Of a stretch of 64,000 bases of DNA, positions 31,701-41,438 are shown one piece after another. The notes under the pieces are model-generated. The model ran no database searches, was not told the origin of the DNA, and was given only the letters and a program-made list of their open reading frames with translations. Source of the DNA: Tetramitus jugosus (taxonomy: Eukaryota; Heterolobosea; Eutetramitea; Acrasida; Vahlkampfiidae); NCBI GenBank assembly GCA_937625935.1, contig OW569381.1, positions 62,001 to 126,000 on the forward strand. Reading direction: 5' to 3'. A program made the translations under genes and the position numbers. Every line of letters begins with the position of its first letter. Position 1 is the first letter of the stretch.

Positions 31701-31931
31701 ATAGGGAAAAGCCGGAACAAACGACATGATCAAATGAAAGATGTCTCTGGAAATGGGCTTATTATCCAGCATGAAAAAACCCAAAAGTTTATCTCGTTCT
31801 CTCTCTACATTCCGTTGCCAAGCTTGCTTGAAGGGAAACAACTCACAGTTATCATCATCATCATCTCTATTTTCAGTCTTTTGTGCGACAACAGAATCGT
31901 AGTTGTTGCACATGGACTCATCATCCTCCAT
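28749..31931 (-). CDS. F-box/ankyrin-repeat protein
   Basis: 1,060 residues from the first ATG (31931); the frame is open a further 48 codons upstream without ATG. After an acidic N-terminus an F-box-like motif appears near 50-95 (ISRDIFHLIMSFVPAFPYYFVLRSVCSQWL). A divergent middle region follows, then ankyrin repeats from about 500 on (CGNNVIHSACLATQLSTLEYLLAKC, NDQTPLELIF, KGENALFYI, NNEGYSVVTAALCNY, KPNLLHIAAKRSG). F-box proteins with C-terminal repeat arrays usually present substrates to SCF ligases. The natural protein probably continues into the 28081-28752 frame, which would add three ankyrins and a basic tail. Confidence 0.72.
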   Translation of the reverse strand: MEDDESMCNNYDSVVAQKTENRDDDDDNCELFPFKQAWQRNVERERDKLLGFFMLDNKPISRDIFHLIMSFVPAFPYYFVLRSVCSQWLYEFQEQVYGNVTFLNLVDDGKPKYYMRDDNQIVQYKPIGGTGKRQRMTEESFGYFCRDPIFDFLGHVFSNVKHLKLGFGSFLSKGDFLSCVKCLLPKLTQLETLDILGTKQVYRSSRWTSWDVFEDFHILALSLPSSTKNLNIIGMPMSSPASKHLSVFSRKGRENITVPYAWFPIHIDSIKVDIQSLTLSHLFFTHGPSKAYWQELKESFSNFEVSIVGDARHTSLENFPQVVSYGDYVKFMSTKEGIVLSHMDKQARVVTESTVEEEIDAIVREYSSFHHLLGLPQSNHIYQLSTYVKPASKFVLEHVNVVSHVLKLLTNPGRMKYPELVLDIDNTFDYPGYHGSCTLLSLLISKCTTNNSFSALKSIIEEHSPELAVNGVRNFLVEALTTKKSRFFQRLELIKYLLSLKPELISLGDSEGVIRDNQRDLPIIQLILSQDQGDNNCGDVKHLVEEGASLTHLDKCGNNVIHSACLATQLSTLEYLLAKCSEDFLFARNNNDQTPLELIFLSKVVRSSFSSRNAIVDFLQTARGAYFNQKRSLPSYQTSKGNLLHASMATLSTETIRWLLDNDFDANSVNEKGENALFYIQQNPSLLQKLARDCYSQPQFVELIGMMLINSGARVDVQNNEGYSVVTAALCNYNYPLINFIMLNPSCSSKPLSELLSPRMKHGFNALHILFRDLIELTNEMNIIANTNMRKLGAFPVARHCALQCLENHPEMLHEKSEALTEGDFKDISGLSPLQILLKATKGLQILNDLSIKLTAIANKPVYTSKHPTEFVPLPILYVVTHVAVDNPIFEPLMLYTHNLLLRDESQDTKPNLLHIAAKRSGDQCRCIINQLKKTYKKKAELSKIISQPLENDVVDGRKPRNAAILACEANLLDVFSVLWPYTSSFAEQFDSPVEIALANDNYHFASVAVLRHKIIPSKDQLHRIIRFCLSRHRMNAEDERKFVNLMIEAEKKQNHHGLK

Positions 31932-32154
31932 TTTGTTTTGGAATTTCTGTTTTCGTGGCGATTTTTCCCCGCCCTCCTCTATTTTTTCTGAAGGAACGTC
32001 ATGATCCTTCAGACAACTTTCAGTTTTCTGCACATGAACCTGTATTCCACTCCCCAGGAAACTATTTAACCACACCGTCGGTGACGACGTCTGTCAAAGA
32101 AACAAAAGAACCAACAATAACACAACAAGTAAACCAACGAACCTTTGTGAAATT

Positions 32155-33270
32155 ATGAACAACACAAACAACAAGAAACGAACTCGATCAAATTCCCCGA
32201 CTACGACAGAAGAAGAGGAACGTTATCAAAAAAGATTAAAGCTCGTTCCCGTTTTGGCAGACACTAGTACTCACAAGAAGAAAAAGAATAAGAAGAATAA
32301 GAGGCGAAAGAATGTATATTTTTTGAGATCACTGTTTGTTCATCTTTCCATTGATGGTGATGATGGCGATGAGGAAAAGATTGATTTTCCCGAAATTTTC
32401 GCGGCGGACGGTGAAGTTTACGACAAGGCTGACGAATTTGACAATGTGTATTTTCTGGAACTGCTCAAGCGTGCTAGAGAAAATGCGGCAAAATCATCAC
32501 AATTGGTGAAGCCATCTATTTTTCATGCCAACCTGAAGCAAGGAGAGTTTTTCTCAATGGTACCTCCACAACCACAAGTATCAGATCAGGATAGAAATGA
32601 ATGGAGCGAGAGACCTTACGATTACATGAATTTGTTGGCCAACACTGAATACACCTTTTTTTTCCAGTTGAGAAAAATACCGCGCATGTGCTCCAGGCTC
32701 TTACAAAACACGGAAACGGGCGCTTTTCTGGTGTGTGATCGAATGGACATGGAACTAAAGCTACAAAATAAGAACAATTATCCCATAAGAGTCATGCTCG
32801 CAGTGTACAATCCTCATCCCATAATTCCAAGCGATGAAGATGAGAGTGATGAGGAGGAGGATGACAACGACAATGACAATACAACTGACTCTACTGAGAA
32901 ATTAAAAGGGGCCGAAGGAGAAGAATCTGGTGAAGAATATCTACTTGAAGGAGAAGTCAAAAGCATTTACCCAAAGGAATCATTGACAATTAGTAATGTT
33001 GAAACTGATTTTGTGAGATTACCACCAGGAAAAACAGAAATGATTACCATTTTGGCAAGTCAGTTTGGTCACTTAAAGGACGGAGAGCGATCACAGCTCA
33101 TGCTCATTGTGATTGATGATAGAGAGGGTGACACAATACGAAGTGTAGCTGAGAGAATTCAGGCACTGCACTTCCCGTTGGACATGTCTGCAAAGTACGC
33201 TCTGTGCGACACTGGTGCCTCCATCACCAATTTTATATTTGAAAAGTTTACAAAGAGGAGAAACAACTGA
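32155..33270 (+). CDS. Orphan nuclear-looking protein with basic N-terminus and acidic loop
   Basis: 371 residues. Residues 1-58 hold two basic clusters (NNKKRTRS; KKKKNKKNKRRK). A central part (65-225) contains NVYFLELLKRAREN and TEYTFFFQLRKIPR. An E/D/N-rich insertion spans about 222-255, then a beta-like C-terminus. No family recognised. It could be mistaken for an FKBP or nucleoplasmin because of the acidic tract, but no motif of those is present. Divergent from the F-box/ankyrin gene and convergent with the SNF2 gene. Confidence 0.65.
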   Translation: MNNTNNKKRTRSNSPTTTEEEERYQKRLKLVPVLADTSTHKKKKNKKNKRRKNVYFLRSLFVHLSIDGDDGDEEKIDFPEIFAADGEVYDKADEFDNVYFLELLKRARENAAKSSQLVKPSIFHANLKQGEFFSMVPPQPQVSDQDRNEWSERPYDYMNLLANTEYTFFFQLRKIPRMCSRLLQNTETGAFLVCDRMDMELKLQNKNNYPIRVMLAVYNPHPIIPSDEDESDEEEDDNDNDNTTDSTEKLKGAEGEESGEEYLLEGEVKSIYPKESLTISNVETDFVRLPPGKTEMITILASQFGHLKDGERSQLMLIVIDDREGDTIRSVAERIQALHFPLDMSAKYALCDTGASITNFIFEKFTKRRNN

Positions 33271-33402
33271 TTGCAATGTGCAACACTTCAAGTGAGGGTC
33301 ACTGTAGGCTGAGCATTTCGGTTGATCAACCTCCCTACTAAGTTTTTGTCCCAAGAAGTCATGAAAAATAAAATTTTTGTTTTGAAATTGGATTTTACAA
33401 AA

Positions 33403-36400
33403 TCAGAATCCGAACAGATAGTTGACATCTTTGAGCCTAATGTTCTGAGCATCACGTTTCGTCATACCAAAGCCCATACCTGCTCCAAAATCGTCTTCTT
33501 CATCAGCGAGAGCACTCTCATACATGTCATCTTCGTCTTCCTGTGTTACGGTTGGCTGTCCACTGGAGGATTGTCTGACTGTAACAGTGGTGCTACTCTC
33601 TTCGAATTCTTCTTCCTCCTCCTTTGTAAACTCGTTCTCTGGATCATAGTCGTTCTCGTTGTCTCTGTTTGAAATGTCCAGAGCATCTGTGGCAATCTTT
33701 GTTTTCGTTTTCTGGAGTGTCATAATACGTTCCTCAACAGTACCCTTGATCACAAACCGGATCACAGTGACCGGTTCTTCTTGTCCAATTCTATGCACAC
33801 GATCGATGGCTTGTTGTTCAATGGCGGGGTTCCACCAAGGGTCCAGCAAGAACACATGGGTGGCCCAAACGAGATTGAGACCAATTCCACCAACCTTCAG
33901 AGAAATCAAACAGACGGATACGTCCTTGTCATTCTTAAAGTTGTCCACTGCAATTTCTCTGTCCTTTCTCTGCATCCGACCATCAAGTCGCACATATTTG
34001 ATACCGGCACGTTGCAGTGCAATTTCAACCAAATCCAACATGGAGGTCCACTGTGAGAACACTACACTCTTTGTCGTATCTGAGACCTTGTGCTTCAAAT
34101 AGTCTACCAGAGCGCCGGTCTTGGACGAATCTCTCCATTTGTTCTTCATGAACTGCGTGACTTCAATCATACCAGTGGGGGTCGAATCACTGCCACAACT
34201 CTCTCGCTTTGCGTTGTACTTTAACACAGCTGGCAGCATTGGTAGAATACTGTCATAGTAGTCAAAGGAGGTGTTCTTAGAAAATTCCTCTAAAAAGCCC
34301 TTCATGGTTGACCTCTCAGATTTCTTTTGGAAAGAGTTAATAATCAGAGCAGGGTGATCACACACCTGTCTCAAATGAAGCAACATCTCCAAAATGTTTG
34401 CATAATTTTTGAGAACAGTTCCACTTTGAACAAACTCATTGAACTTGCCCTTAGCATAATCATATAAACTATTGTAAAAGTGAGCCTCAGGATCAGAAAA
34501 CTCCAACTCCATAATCGTAATCCTCTTCGGTGGGAGCTTAACAATTCTAACACCATTGATCCTCTTGTCCTTTGTACGTCTAATCACAAGCTCACCAATA
34601 ACAGACTGAAGTTCTTGAGCAGCCTTCTTGTCCTTCTTTTCGAATGGCTTACCAATGTTCTTTGCCCACCATCTCCAATCACCATGTGGTGTCACACGCA
34701 AAAAGTGGAACAGAGAAAACAAGTCGTCAATATGATTTTGAATTGGTGTACCAGTGACAGCCCATCTCCGATTGGCTTCAACAGCAGTGGTTGCTCTTGC
34801 TTGTAGAGACTTCCGATTCTTGATATTGTGAGCTTCATCGAGAACAACTCTAAAGAACTCCATCTGGAAAATGGGACTCGGAGTAGTGTCCTTTGGAGTT
34901 GTAGGCTCCTTAACAGCCTTCTTCTTTTTCCTAGTACTCTCAGCACCTAAAAACGTCTGACTGTATTCGAAAGATAGGGTGTTGTATGTGGTGATGATCA
35001 CATCATACTGCAACAGCTGTACGATATCTCTATTTCTTCTGTTGCCTTGATAGATGTATGCCTTCAGAGGAGGGTTCGTGTGTCTCTCAATTTCAGATTT
35101 CCACTGATCGACAATAGTCAGCGGTGTGACTACAAGTGTGGCACGTGATAGATACTTCTTCTCCTTGGAGTCACCTCGTGAAACAGGTGCATACGACTGA
35201 GGGTCAGCCATACGGTTCGAGCAAACCAGTGAAATCACTTCGACAGTCTTACCCAGACCCATCTCATCGGCCAATATTCCACCTCTGGGTTCTGGAGGTG
35301 CAGGCACGAAGCGTAGAGTTAACACACCGATATCAACACTGTAATAATACTTTGTCTGCTTGGTGTCAGGGAAAGTCCTCTCTTCGAACAGTGGATGAAG
35401 TTGTGGCTTGGCCGAAGCTTGTTCGGCATCCTTACCCTTCTTTTCTCTATTGAGCATCCATCGTAGAGCTGTTTGTTGGTATGGACGTAGTTTTGCAGTT
35501 AATATTTCTGGCGTGGCCATCTCTTCCACCTTGTGCTTGCGTCTCTTCTTCTTTTTCTTTTGCTTCTCCTTCTTGACCTTTGAAGAACTCCGACCGTACA
35601 ATCCATCTGACTCCCAATCTGAATCAGAGTTCGAATCGGACTCTGATTCGTCGTCAGAGCTTTCATCATCGTCATCTTCATCTTCGTCATCGTCTTCATC
35701 ATTGTTGTCCTTGTCTTCATCTTCATCGTCGTCAAACTCGCTCGAAAACTTGCCTGATCCTGAGGTCATGGCATCATAAAAGAGTTTCAATCCATCCTCG
35801 TCAGTCTCTTCGGTCGGTGCTGTTTCTTGATTAATGTACTCATCTAAATCAGCGTCGTCTACATCACCCAAATCTTCTTCTTTCTTCACACTCGCTGATA
35901 CGTCACCAAAACCCAACTTTCTGAGTTTGCTGTTGCCATTCGTACCAACTCCTCCTGTTTGGTCTGCGTATTGGTCAAACTTCCGCACAGATCCAACAGG
36001 AACATAATACGATTCATCCGATCCATCTTCTCTATCGACTTCACCATCAATAATGTCAAATAAATCCCTTAGACTCGATCTCATTGGATCATCCATAATT
36101 GATGATTCCTTAGTATCGTCTTGCTCTGCAGCAATTTTCATCTGAAGCGAATCTGGATCATTGTCAAACGCTCTCTTGATCATGTACAAGTGCAGTGAGA
36201 CAAATCTTCTCTGTTGTCGATTTGCGTCACTTGCCTCCTGTAATCGAACACCAATCACATCCTTCTTTCTCAACAATGGAAGTAAACATTGATTCACCTT
36301 ATCGGTCACAATGTTTGCCATGTGCTTTCCTTGACAACATATAATCATTTGACAATCTGGATCATGATTCACCAGGACTTGATACACTGGTTTCTTTGCT

Positions 36401-37362
36401 TGCTCTTCTTGCGATGTGCTACTGTTCAACTCTGAAGCAAATTGCCAAAGTGGCATATCGATAATTGCTACATCAGCACGCAACTCTCCTAAAAACTTTG
36501 GCCAACTCTTACCGAGTCGAGCAGATACGTCAATCATATTATTCAATGATTGAGGCATATAAATGGCGCGCCTTGGTTGAATTGGCTGCTGTTGTTGCTG
36601 TTGATGTTGCATCTGCTGTTGTAATTGCATTTGTTGCTGAAGTTGTTGAAAGTGTTGCATTTGCTGTTGATACATTTGTGGATTTGCGAAAAATGCCTTG
36701 TTTTGTACATTGGGAAACGATTGGAATGGCATCATTGTGATACCACCTGCTGATTGACCATAAGCAGCAAATAATGATTGCTGCTGTTGTTGTTGTTGTA
36801 GTCCTTGTTGTGAATGTAAAGCGAACAAATTGGTCAAGTTAGTCGATGGTGTCTGCGGCTGTTGCGATTGTGGTGGTTTTGATATTGACATGAGGGAGAG
36901 TGGTGTGCTGGGTGTGGAGGGAACTGGTGTGGTCGTCGAAGCAGCAGGAATACCAGAGAGAAAAATGGAGGTTGGTGTAGAAGTCGGTGGTGCCTGTTGG
37001 GGAGTCATTGGAGTCCCAGGAGTGTTAAAAACGAGCTTGCGTATCATGTTATTATTGTTGTTAATAGTGTTTGGAGTAGAGGGTTGTGAGGGAATCATGA
37101 AAGCGCCACCACCAACACTACCAGGAGTGCTCGCAGAGTTTATGGTAGTAATGTGCAAGCGAGAAGAAGGATTGTTTGAGTTGATCGCCAATGGAACTGG
37201 TGAGTTAGGTAGAGTGGGTTGTGTGGTAATTGATGTGACCATTGGTGTGGTGGTTGATGGTAAAGATGAATTCATGAGCGTTGAGTCAATAATACTGCCA
37301 ATGTCGTCATCTCCAATATCATCCAATACACTATCCAAATCAAAATCATCATCGAAACTCAT
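33403..37362 (-). CDS. SNF2-family ATPase of the Rad5/HLTF/TTF2 group, lacking a RING finger
   Basis: 1,319 residues from the ATG at 37362. The first 280 residues are P/T/S/Q-rich with long poly-Q. Residues 280-420 form a conserved-looking N-domain, then a D/E/S acidic block and a lysine-rich run (about 540-640). The helicase core follows: RPYQQTALRWML, GGILADEMGLGKT (Walker A), VLDEAHNIKN (DEAH, Walker B), RRWAVTGTPIQN, and in the second lobe SVVFSQWTSML, LISLKVGGIGLNLVWAT, IDRVHRIGQ. The spacing and TPIQN/WWNPAIEQQA wording are Rad5/Rad16-like. The stretch between the lobes, where Rad5, HLTF and SHPRH have their RING, contains only a single cysteine. TTF2/Lodestar also lacks RING, so transcription termination or remodelling is an alternative to DNA damage tolerance. 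Confidence 0.88.
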   Translation of the reverse strand: MSFDDDFDLDSVLDDIGDDDIGSIIDSTLMNSSLPSTTTPMVTSITTQPTLPNSPVPLAINSNNPSSRLHITTINSASTPGSVGGGAFMIPSQPSTPNTINNNNNMIRKLVFNTPGTPMTPQQAPPTSTPTSIFLSGIPAASTTTPVPSTPSTPLSLMSISKPPQSQQPQTPSTNLTNLFALHSQQGLQQQQQQQSLFAAYGQSAGGITMMPFQSFPNVQNKAFFANPQMYQQQMQHFQQLQQQMQLQQQMQHQQQQQQPIQPRRAIYMPQSLNNMIDVSARLGKSWPKFLGELRADVAIIDMPLWQFASELNSSTSQEEQAKKPVYQVLVNHDPDCQMIICCQGKHMANIVTDKVNQCLLPLLRKKDVIGVRLQEASDANRQQRRFVSLHLYMIKRAFDNDPDSLQMKIAAEQDDTKESSIMDDPMRSSLRDLFDIIDGEVDREDGSDESYYVPVGSVRKFDQYADQTGGVGTNGNSKLRKLGFGDVSASVKKEEDLGDVDDADLDEYINQETAPTEETDEDGLKLFYDAMTSGSGKFSSEFDDDEDEDKDNNDEDDDEDEDDDDESSDDESESDSNSDSDWESDGLYGRSSSKVKKEKQKKKKKRRKHKVEEMATPEILTAKLRPYQQTALRWMLNREKKGKDAEQASAKPQLHPLFEERTFPDTKQTKYYYSVDIGVLTLRFVPAPPEPRGGILADEMGLGKTVEVISLVCSNRMADPQSYAPVSRGDSKEKKYLSRATLVVTPLTIVDQWKSEIERHTNPPLKAYIYQGNRRNRDIVQLLQYDVIITTYNTLSFEYSQTFLGAESTRKKKKAVKEPTTPKDTTPSPIFQMEFFRVVLDEAHNIKNRKSLQARATTAVEANRRWAVTGTPIQNHIDDLFSLFHFLRVTPHGDWRWWAKNIGKPFEKKDKKAAQELQSVIGELVIRRTKDKRINGVRIVKLPPKRITIMELEFSDPEAHFYNSLYDYAKGKFNEFVQSGTVLKNYANILEMLLHLRQVCDHPALIINSFQKKSERSTMKGFLEEFSKNTSFDYYDSILPMLPAVLKYNAKRESCGSDSTPTGMIEVTQFMKNKWRDSSKTGALVDYLKHKVSDTTKSVVFSQWTSMLDLVEIALQRAGIKYVRLDGRMQRKDREIAVDNFKNDKDVSVCLISLKVGGIGLNLVWATHVFLLDPWWNPAIEQQAIDRVHRIGQEEPVTVIRFVIKGTVEERIMTLQKTKTKIATDALDISNRDNENDYDPENEFTKEEEEEFEESSTTVTVRQSSSGQPTVTQEDEDDMYESALADEEDDFGAGMGFGMTKRDAQNIRLKDVNYLFGF

Positions 37363-37811
37363 TTTGTGATTTCTAATCAATTAATGAATCTGTGTAGGTT
37401 GTTTGTTGTTGATGTGATGGTTGTTGGTTCTCTAGGGTGAACAAAAAACTTCAAAAAAAATGCAGCAAATCAACTTGTGTGATGATGCTAGAAGTTTATG
37501 CGAACAATAGGTTGTTGAAAAGCTAGGTTGGAATACGTATCAATAACAGTAGTCCGTAATGATGGATTGATTGCTTGTTCAATGAAAATATATCAACACT
37601 ATAGTCATAGATGATGGTACTAACCAAGTGTGTGATTTGCGCACGCACACCACTTCAAATTGCTCCACATTTTATCTGTTTATTGTAAACTTGTTGAATC
37701 GAATCGCGAAAATAGTATTCTTACAAGATTGAACTTCATCGGGGAAAAATACTTGCTCGGAGATAATGCGCACCCAACAGAAGACCAAACAATACATTTC
37801 ACATAGCAGTC
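37363..37811. promoter_or_regulatory. Divergent intergenic region
   Basis: About 450 bp between the leftward SNF2 gene and rightward SDHAF2. It must contain both promoters; no specific element is recognisable. Confidence 0.4.
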
Positions 37812-38342
37812 ATGAGAAGAATCCTCAGCTCACGAGTAACTCAATTGTCTCGACGTCAATCAACTCCACATTACTATGCAACTCCATCACCATGCACTCC
37901 CCTTCTGACTCAACAAAGATTCTTCACTTCCACCATAACAACAACAAATGGAGCTTCACAACAAAAAGAGATTGAAAAATTGAATAACAAGCGCCGACAA
38001 TTGCTATTGAACAGCAGAAATCGTGGAAGAGTCGAAACTGAGCTTTTTCTAGGTGGATACGCACAAGAACACATTTGGCAAATGAGTCAAGAGCAATTGG
38101 AGCAGTATGACAAGATTTTGAATGAGACAGACGCAGATTTGTTCTTGTGGATGACTGGTATGAACGAGTTGCCAGATGATTTGAAAGAAAATCCAATCAT
38201 GACTCATGTTCTAGATTATATCAAACAAAAGAGAAACACGCACTATAATCAAGTCAATGCAAAGAGCTTTACTTCGGATTATGAGGATACGGATTTGGCG
38301 CCTCCTTCGGTACAACAAACGACGTCATCTTCCAGCAATTAA
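37812..38342 (+). CDS. SDHAF2: Succinate dehydrogenase assembly factor 2 (Sdh5/SdhE family)
   Basis: Mitochondrial matrix factor that promotes covalent FAD attachment to the succinate dehydrogenase flavoprotein. 176 residues: an R/S/T-rich presequence (1-55, MRRILSSRVTQLSRRQS) then the helical Sdh5 domain at about 58-145. The hallmark RNRGRVETELFLGGYA contains the conserved R-G pair, followed by MSQEQLEQYDKILNETDADLFLWM. Domain length agrees with the family. The C-terminus adds a D/S-rich tail. The start ATG is the one beginning the presequence. Confidence 0.88.
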   Translation: MRRILSSRVTQLSRRQSTPHYYATPSPCTPLLTQQRFFTSTITTTNGASQQKEIEKLNNKRRQLLLNSRNRGRVETELFLGGYAQEHIWQMSQEQLEQYDKILNETDADLFLWMTGMNELPDDLKENPIMTHVLDYIKQKRNTHYNQVNAKSFTSDYEDTDLAPPSVQQTTSSSSN

Positions 38343-38535
38343 TTCCATCATGTGATGTGATTGGATTTGTTGGTGCACTGTATAAAATCATGAGTAAGGT
38401 CCATGAATTTGGTTCTTGGGTCCACAATCTTCGAAGTTCAACCGATGAGTGGAATAAAAAAATTTTAGCCAAAAACAACACAAAAAGAAGATTGTTATCA
38501 GCACATCCATTGCAGCTGCGAATCACAACACAACA

Positions 38536-40447
38536 ATGATGAGCAATCGCCTTAGATTGGGATTGGCCATTCGACACAACAATAACCTCTTCTCAAAAAC
38601 CATTCACAAGAACCATTCTTTTCTTACTCATTCTCAACAACAACAACAACAACAACACATTTCACACAACAACATAAGCTCATCTCTTTCTCACCAACTA
38701 CGACACAAATCATCATCCACTTTATCATCATCAAAAAAGCAGAAGACTACTACTCGCCCAAAAATTCTTCCTCCACTCTTCTCTTCTTCCTTTTTCAATA
38801 ATAAAAACAAGAGCTCTAATAGTAACAATGATGAGAGCAACAATAATGAGAGCAACAGTAAACGAAGAAAGTACATAAAGTATGGAATAGGATCACTTGG
38901 ATTCCTACTGGTCGTATCGCTGTTGGATGTGTTTGAACCTGTCATTTCACAAAAATTGTTTGTTCGAATAGAGTTGGACGAGCATGATGAGGCATTTGAT
39001 TGGGTCATGAATTGGCTCAACCAACATGACTATACGCAACAATGTACAAATCTTACAGTGTTCTCTGGTTCACAATATCACAAGGGAATGAATGGATTTT
39101 TGAGTGCGTTGATGCAAGTGACTTTTAGTCCTTCCATGACAACTGCCAATAAAGATGGTGATGAAGATGATAGTGAAAATGAAGATGATAGTAGCAAAAG
39201 TGATGAAACAAAGAAGAAAAAGAGGGATCAAGTGTTGTTTGTGCCCGGTCAAGGAAGACATTTCTTGTTTTACAATGGATATTTCATGTGGATCGATTAT
39301 AGTAAGGAGAAGAATAGTAGTAGTAGTTCCTCGTCTGGTGATTCATCAGGTGGAAAGGATCATTTGCGCAATTTGACCATTACTATTTGGAATCCGAACA
39401 TTATTGGTGGAGCACGAGTCGATGCACAGCGAAGAAAACTGGTGACTGATATTATTCTTGAGGCAAAGGAGCAGTACAATGCGCACAAGGTTGGTAAAAC
39501 AACGATACATTGTCCTGATCGATACTGTGAACGATGGGAGGAAGTTGTCAGGAAACCAAAGAGACCACTGTCCAGTGTTATCTTGCAACAACCAGAGACA
39601 TTGACTGGTCTATTGGGCGATGTGAAGGACTTTGTAGCTAATGAAAAATTTTATTCCGAGAGAGGCATACCGTATCGGAGAGGATATTTACTGTATGGAC
39701 CTCCAGGATCTGGAAAGGTAACACTGATTATTTACTTTTTTTGCTTTACGTTCGGTTTGTTTGGCAATTTTGTTCACTAACAACAATCAATTTGATAATT
39801 AGACCTCGACGGTTCAAGTGATTGCTGGAGAGTTGGGTTTTGATATATACATGCTGAATGTGAGCAGCACACAGATGACTGATGAAAAATTGAATTACCT
39901 GTTGCATCAAGCACCTCGAAAGAGTATTGTCTTGTTGGAGGATGTCGATTCATGCGTGTCGGCCACTGAGCGAAGCATTGACGCATCTGATTTGCCAGAT
40001 GATTATGAAGAGTTCCATGCTGGCAGCTATGGGATGAACATGGAGAAAGAGAAGGTTACTGTGAGTGGATTGTTGAATGCAATTGATGGAGTAGGAGCAC
40101 AGGAAGGTCGAATTTTGTTCTTTACCACGAATCATGCGAATCGGTTACAAAAGGCATTGATGAGACCAGGAAGAATTGACATTAAGAGAGAAATTGGATA
40201 CATTACTGATGTTCAGGCCAAAAACTTGTTCTTGTCTTTCTACAGAGACTGCTCCAACACTGCCAATGTGAATGAAATTGCAGACACATTTGTCAACGAG
40301 CTTCGACAAATAGAGCCAGTTGTTGGTGGAGTGACACCTGCTCTTCTCCAAGGACTGTTCATGGAGAATAGAAATCATCCAGAGAACACAGTTGAAAGAT
40401 TGCCGACTTATTTGGCAGAGAATATGCGAATTGTTGAACACGAGTAG
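38536..40447 (+). CDS. BCS1: BCS1-type mitochondrial AAA ATPase, two exons
   Basis: Inner-membrane translocase that inserts the Rieske iron-sulphur protein into complex III. Exon 1 is 38536-39717, exon 2 is 39803-40447, 608 residues in total. The 85-bp intron splits the Walker A motif: GPPGSGK ends exon 1 and T-S-T begins exon 2 (GPPGSGKT at 388-395). N-terminus: H/Q/S-rich presequence, then a single transmembrane helix (about 116-131, GIGSLGFLLVVSLLDVF), as in BCS1. The BCS1_N domain follows, carrying a D/E/S insertion and a poly-S loop. Walker B is IVLLEDVDS and the sensor region FTTNHANRL..ALMRPGRID. Unspliced, the frame stops 21 codons into the intron. Confidence 0.93.
39718..39802 (+). 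other. Intron of the BCS1 gene
   Basis: 85-bp GT-AG intron in phase 0. CACTAAC lies about 25 nt before the acceptor AG, a branch-point-like motif. Confidence 0.9.
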
Positions 40448-40532
40448 TAAATTGCGTTTTGATATTTTACATGATAGTATATTTACAACTGATTTGGCTG
40501 GTCATTGGAATCAGTAGTGTACCTAAGGCGAC

Positions 40533-41264
40533 TTAAGAGTGAGTCGCAAGGCTTCGAACGATATCGTTCATGCCTCTGACAATCTCCATTTGCTTTAATC
40601 TCGATACTCCTCTGAAGAACATTGCTGATTGATGGTTGGGATTCAATTCCAAGGCCGAATTGAAATCTTCTATGGCTTGTTCATCGTTATCCATTCTCCG
40701 CTTGGCGATTCCTCTGTTGTAATAGGCTTCAGAGTTTCTTGGGTTGAGCTGAATGGCACGCTCATAGTCTTGGCATGCTTCTTCGAATAATTTCTTTTGT
40801 GAGTAAGCATTGCCTCGATTGACAACAGCACTTGAGCTATTGGGTTTCAGTTGAACTTGTCGCGAGAAGTCAAGTATGGCATCGTCGAACTGTTCGAGCT
40901 TTGCTAATGAACTCGCTCTATTGTTGAGAGCCGAGCAATCATCTGGATTCATGTCTATTATTTGGGTATAGTCTTGAATGGCTTGTTTCGTGTCTCCCTT
41001 CTTCATGAAAGCCACTGCTCTGTTATGGAGCAGAGTCATTCTGTTGTCGGATTGTTCTTGTTCCATGTTGAGCATCCCAATCGTGTACTCCTGAATGGCC
41101 TGATCATACTTTCCTTTTCTCACAAACTCGTTACCTCTTGTGAGGGATGGGTTGTTCGATTTCGTATTGTAATCCTCGGTAAAGGAGTTGTTAACAAACT
41201 CCGATCGTTGTTGCGGGATAGGGAAGGGAGTTGTTCCGGCAGTTTTGTCTTTCACTTGTTTCAT
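40533..41264 (-). CDS. Tetratricopeptide-repeat protein
   Basis: 243 residues from the ATG at 41264. A disordered N-terminus (1-40) is followed by five to six tandem TPR units (GNEFVRKGKYDQAIQEYTIG; NRAVAFMKKGDTKQAIQDYTQII; NNRASSLAKLEQFDDAILDF; NRGNAYSQKKLFEEACQDYE; NRGIAKRRMDNDEQAIEDF). TPRs mediate protein-protein contacts. The pattern is closest to co-chaperone/adaptor TPR proteins, but no clamp-specific residues settle a partner. Convergent with BCS1, divergent from the discoidin-like gene. Confidence 0.82.
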   Translation of the reverse strand: MKQVKDKTAGTTPFPIPQQRSEFVNNSFTEDYNTKSNNPSLTRGNEFVRKGKYDQAIQEYTIGMLNMEQEQSDNRMTLLHNRAVAFMKKGDTKQAIQDYTQIIDMNPDDCSALNNRASSLAKLEQFDDAILDFSRQVQLKPNSSSAVVNRGNAYSQKKLFEEACQDYERAIQLNPRNSEAYYNRGIAKRRMDNDEQAIEDFNSALELNPNHQSAMFFRGVSRLKQMEIVRGMNDIVRSLATHS

Positions 41265-41399
41265 ATTCAATGGAGTAGAATGTTGTGTTGGGTACTATCT
41301 GGAAAAAGGACTTGTTAATTGCTTTCTTGGACTGCGCTCAATCCACAACAAGCTTTACTTTTGGGCACAAAAACTGATTGTATTTTTAGTCATGTATTT

Positions 41400-41409
41400 T
41401 TGGCGCCAA
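41400..41409. promoter_or_regulatory. TTGGCGCCAA palindrome, E2F-like site
   Basis: Lies in the 174-bp divergent gap between the TPR gene and the discoidin-like gene, 30 bp before the ATG at 41439. Identical to the site before DNAAF5. Confidence 0.45.
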
Positions 41410-41438
41410 CACACGGAGTTTCACACAAAAACAAAAAA

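Noticed and set aside
35499-35735. Frames antisense or alternate to the acidic block of the SNF2 gene
   Set aside because: Simple-sequence codons (GAT/GAA repeats) give open frames on all strands.
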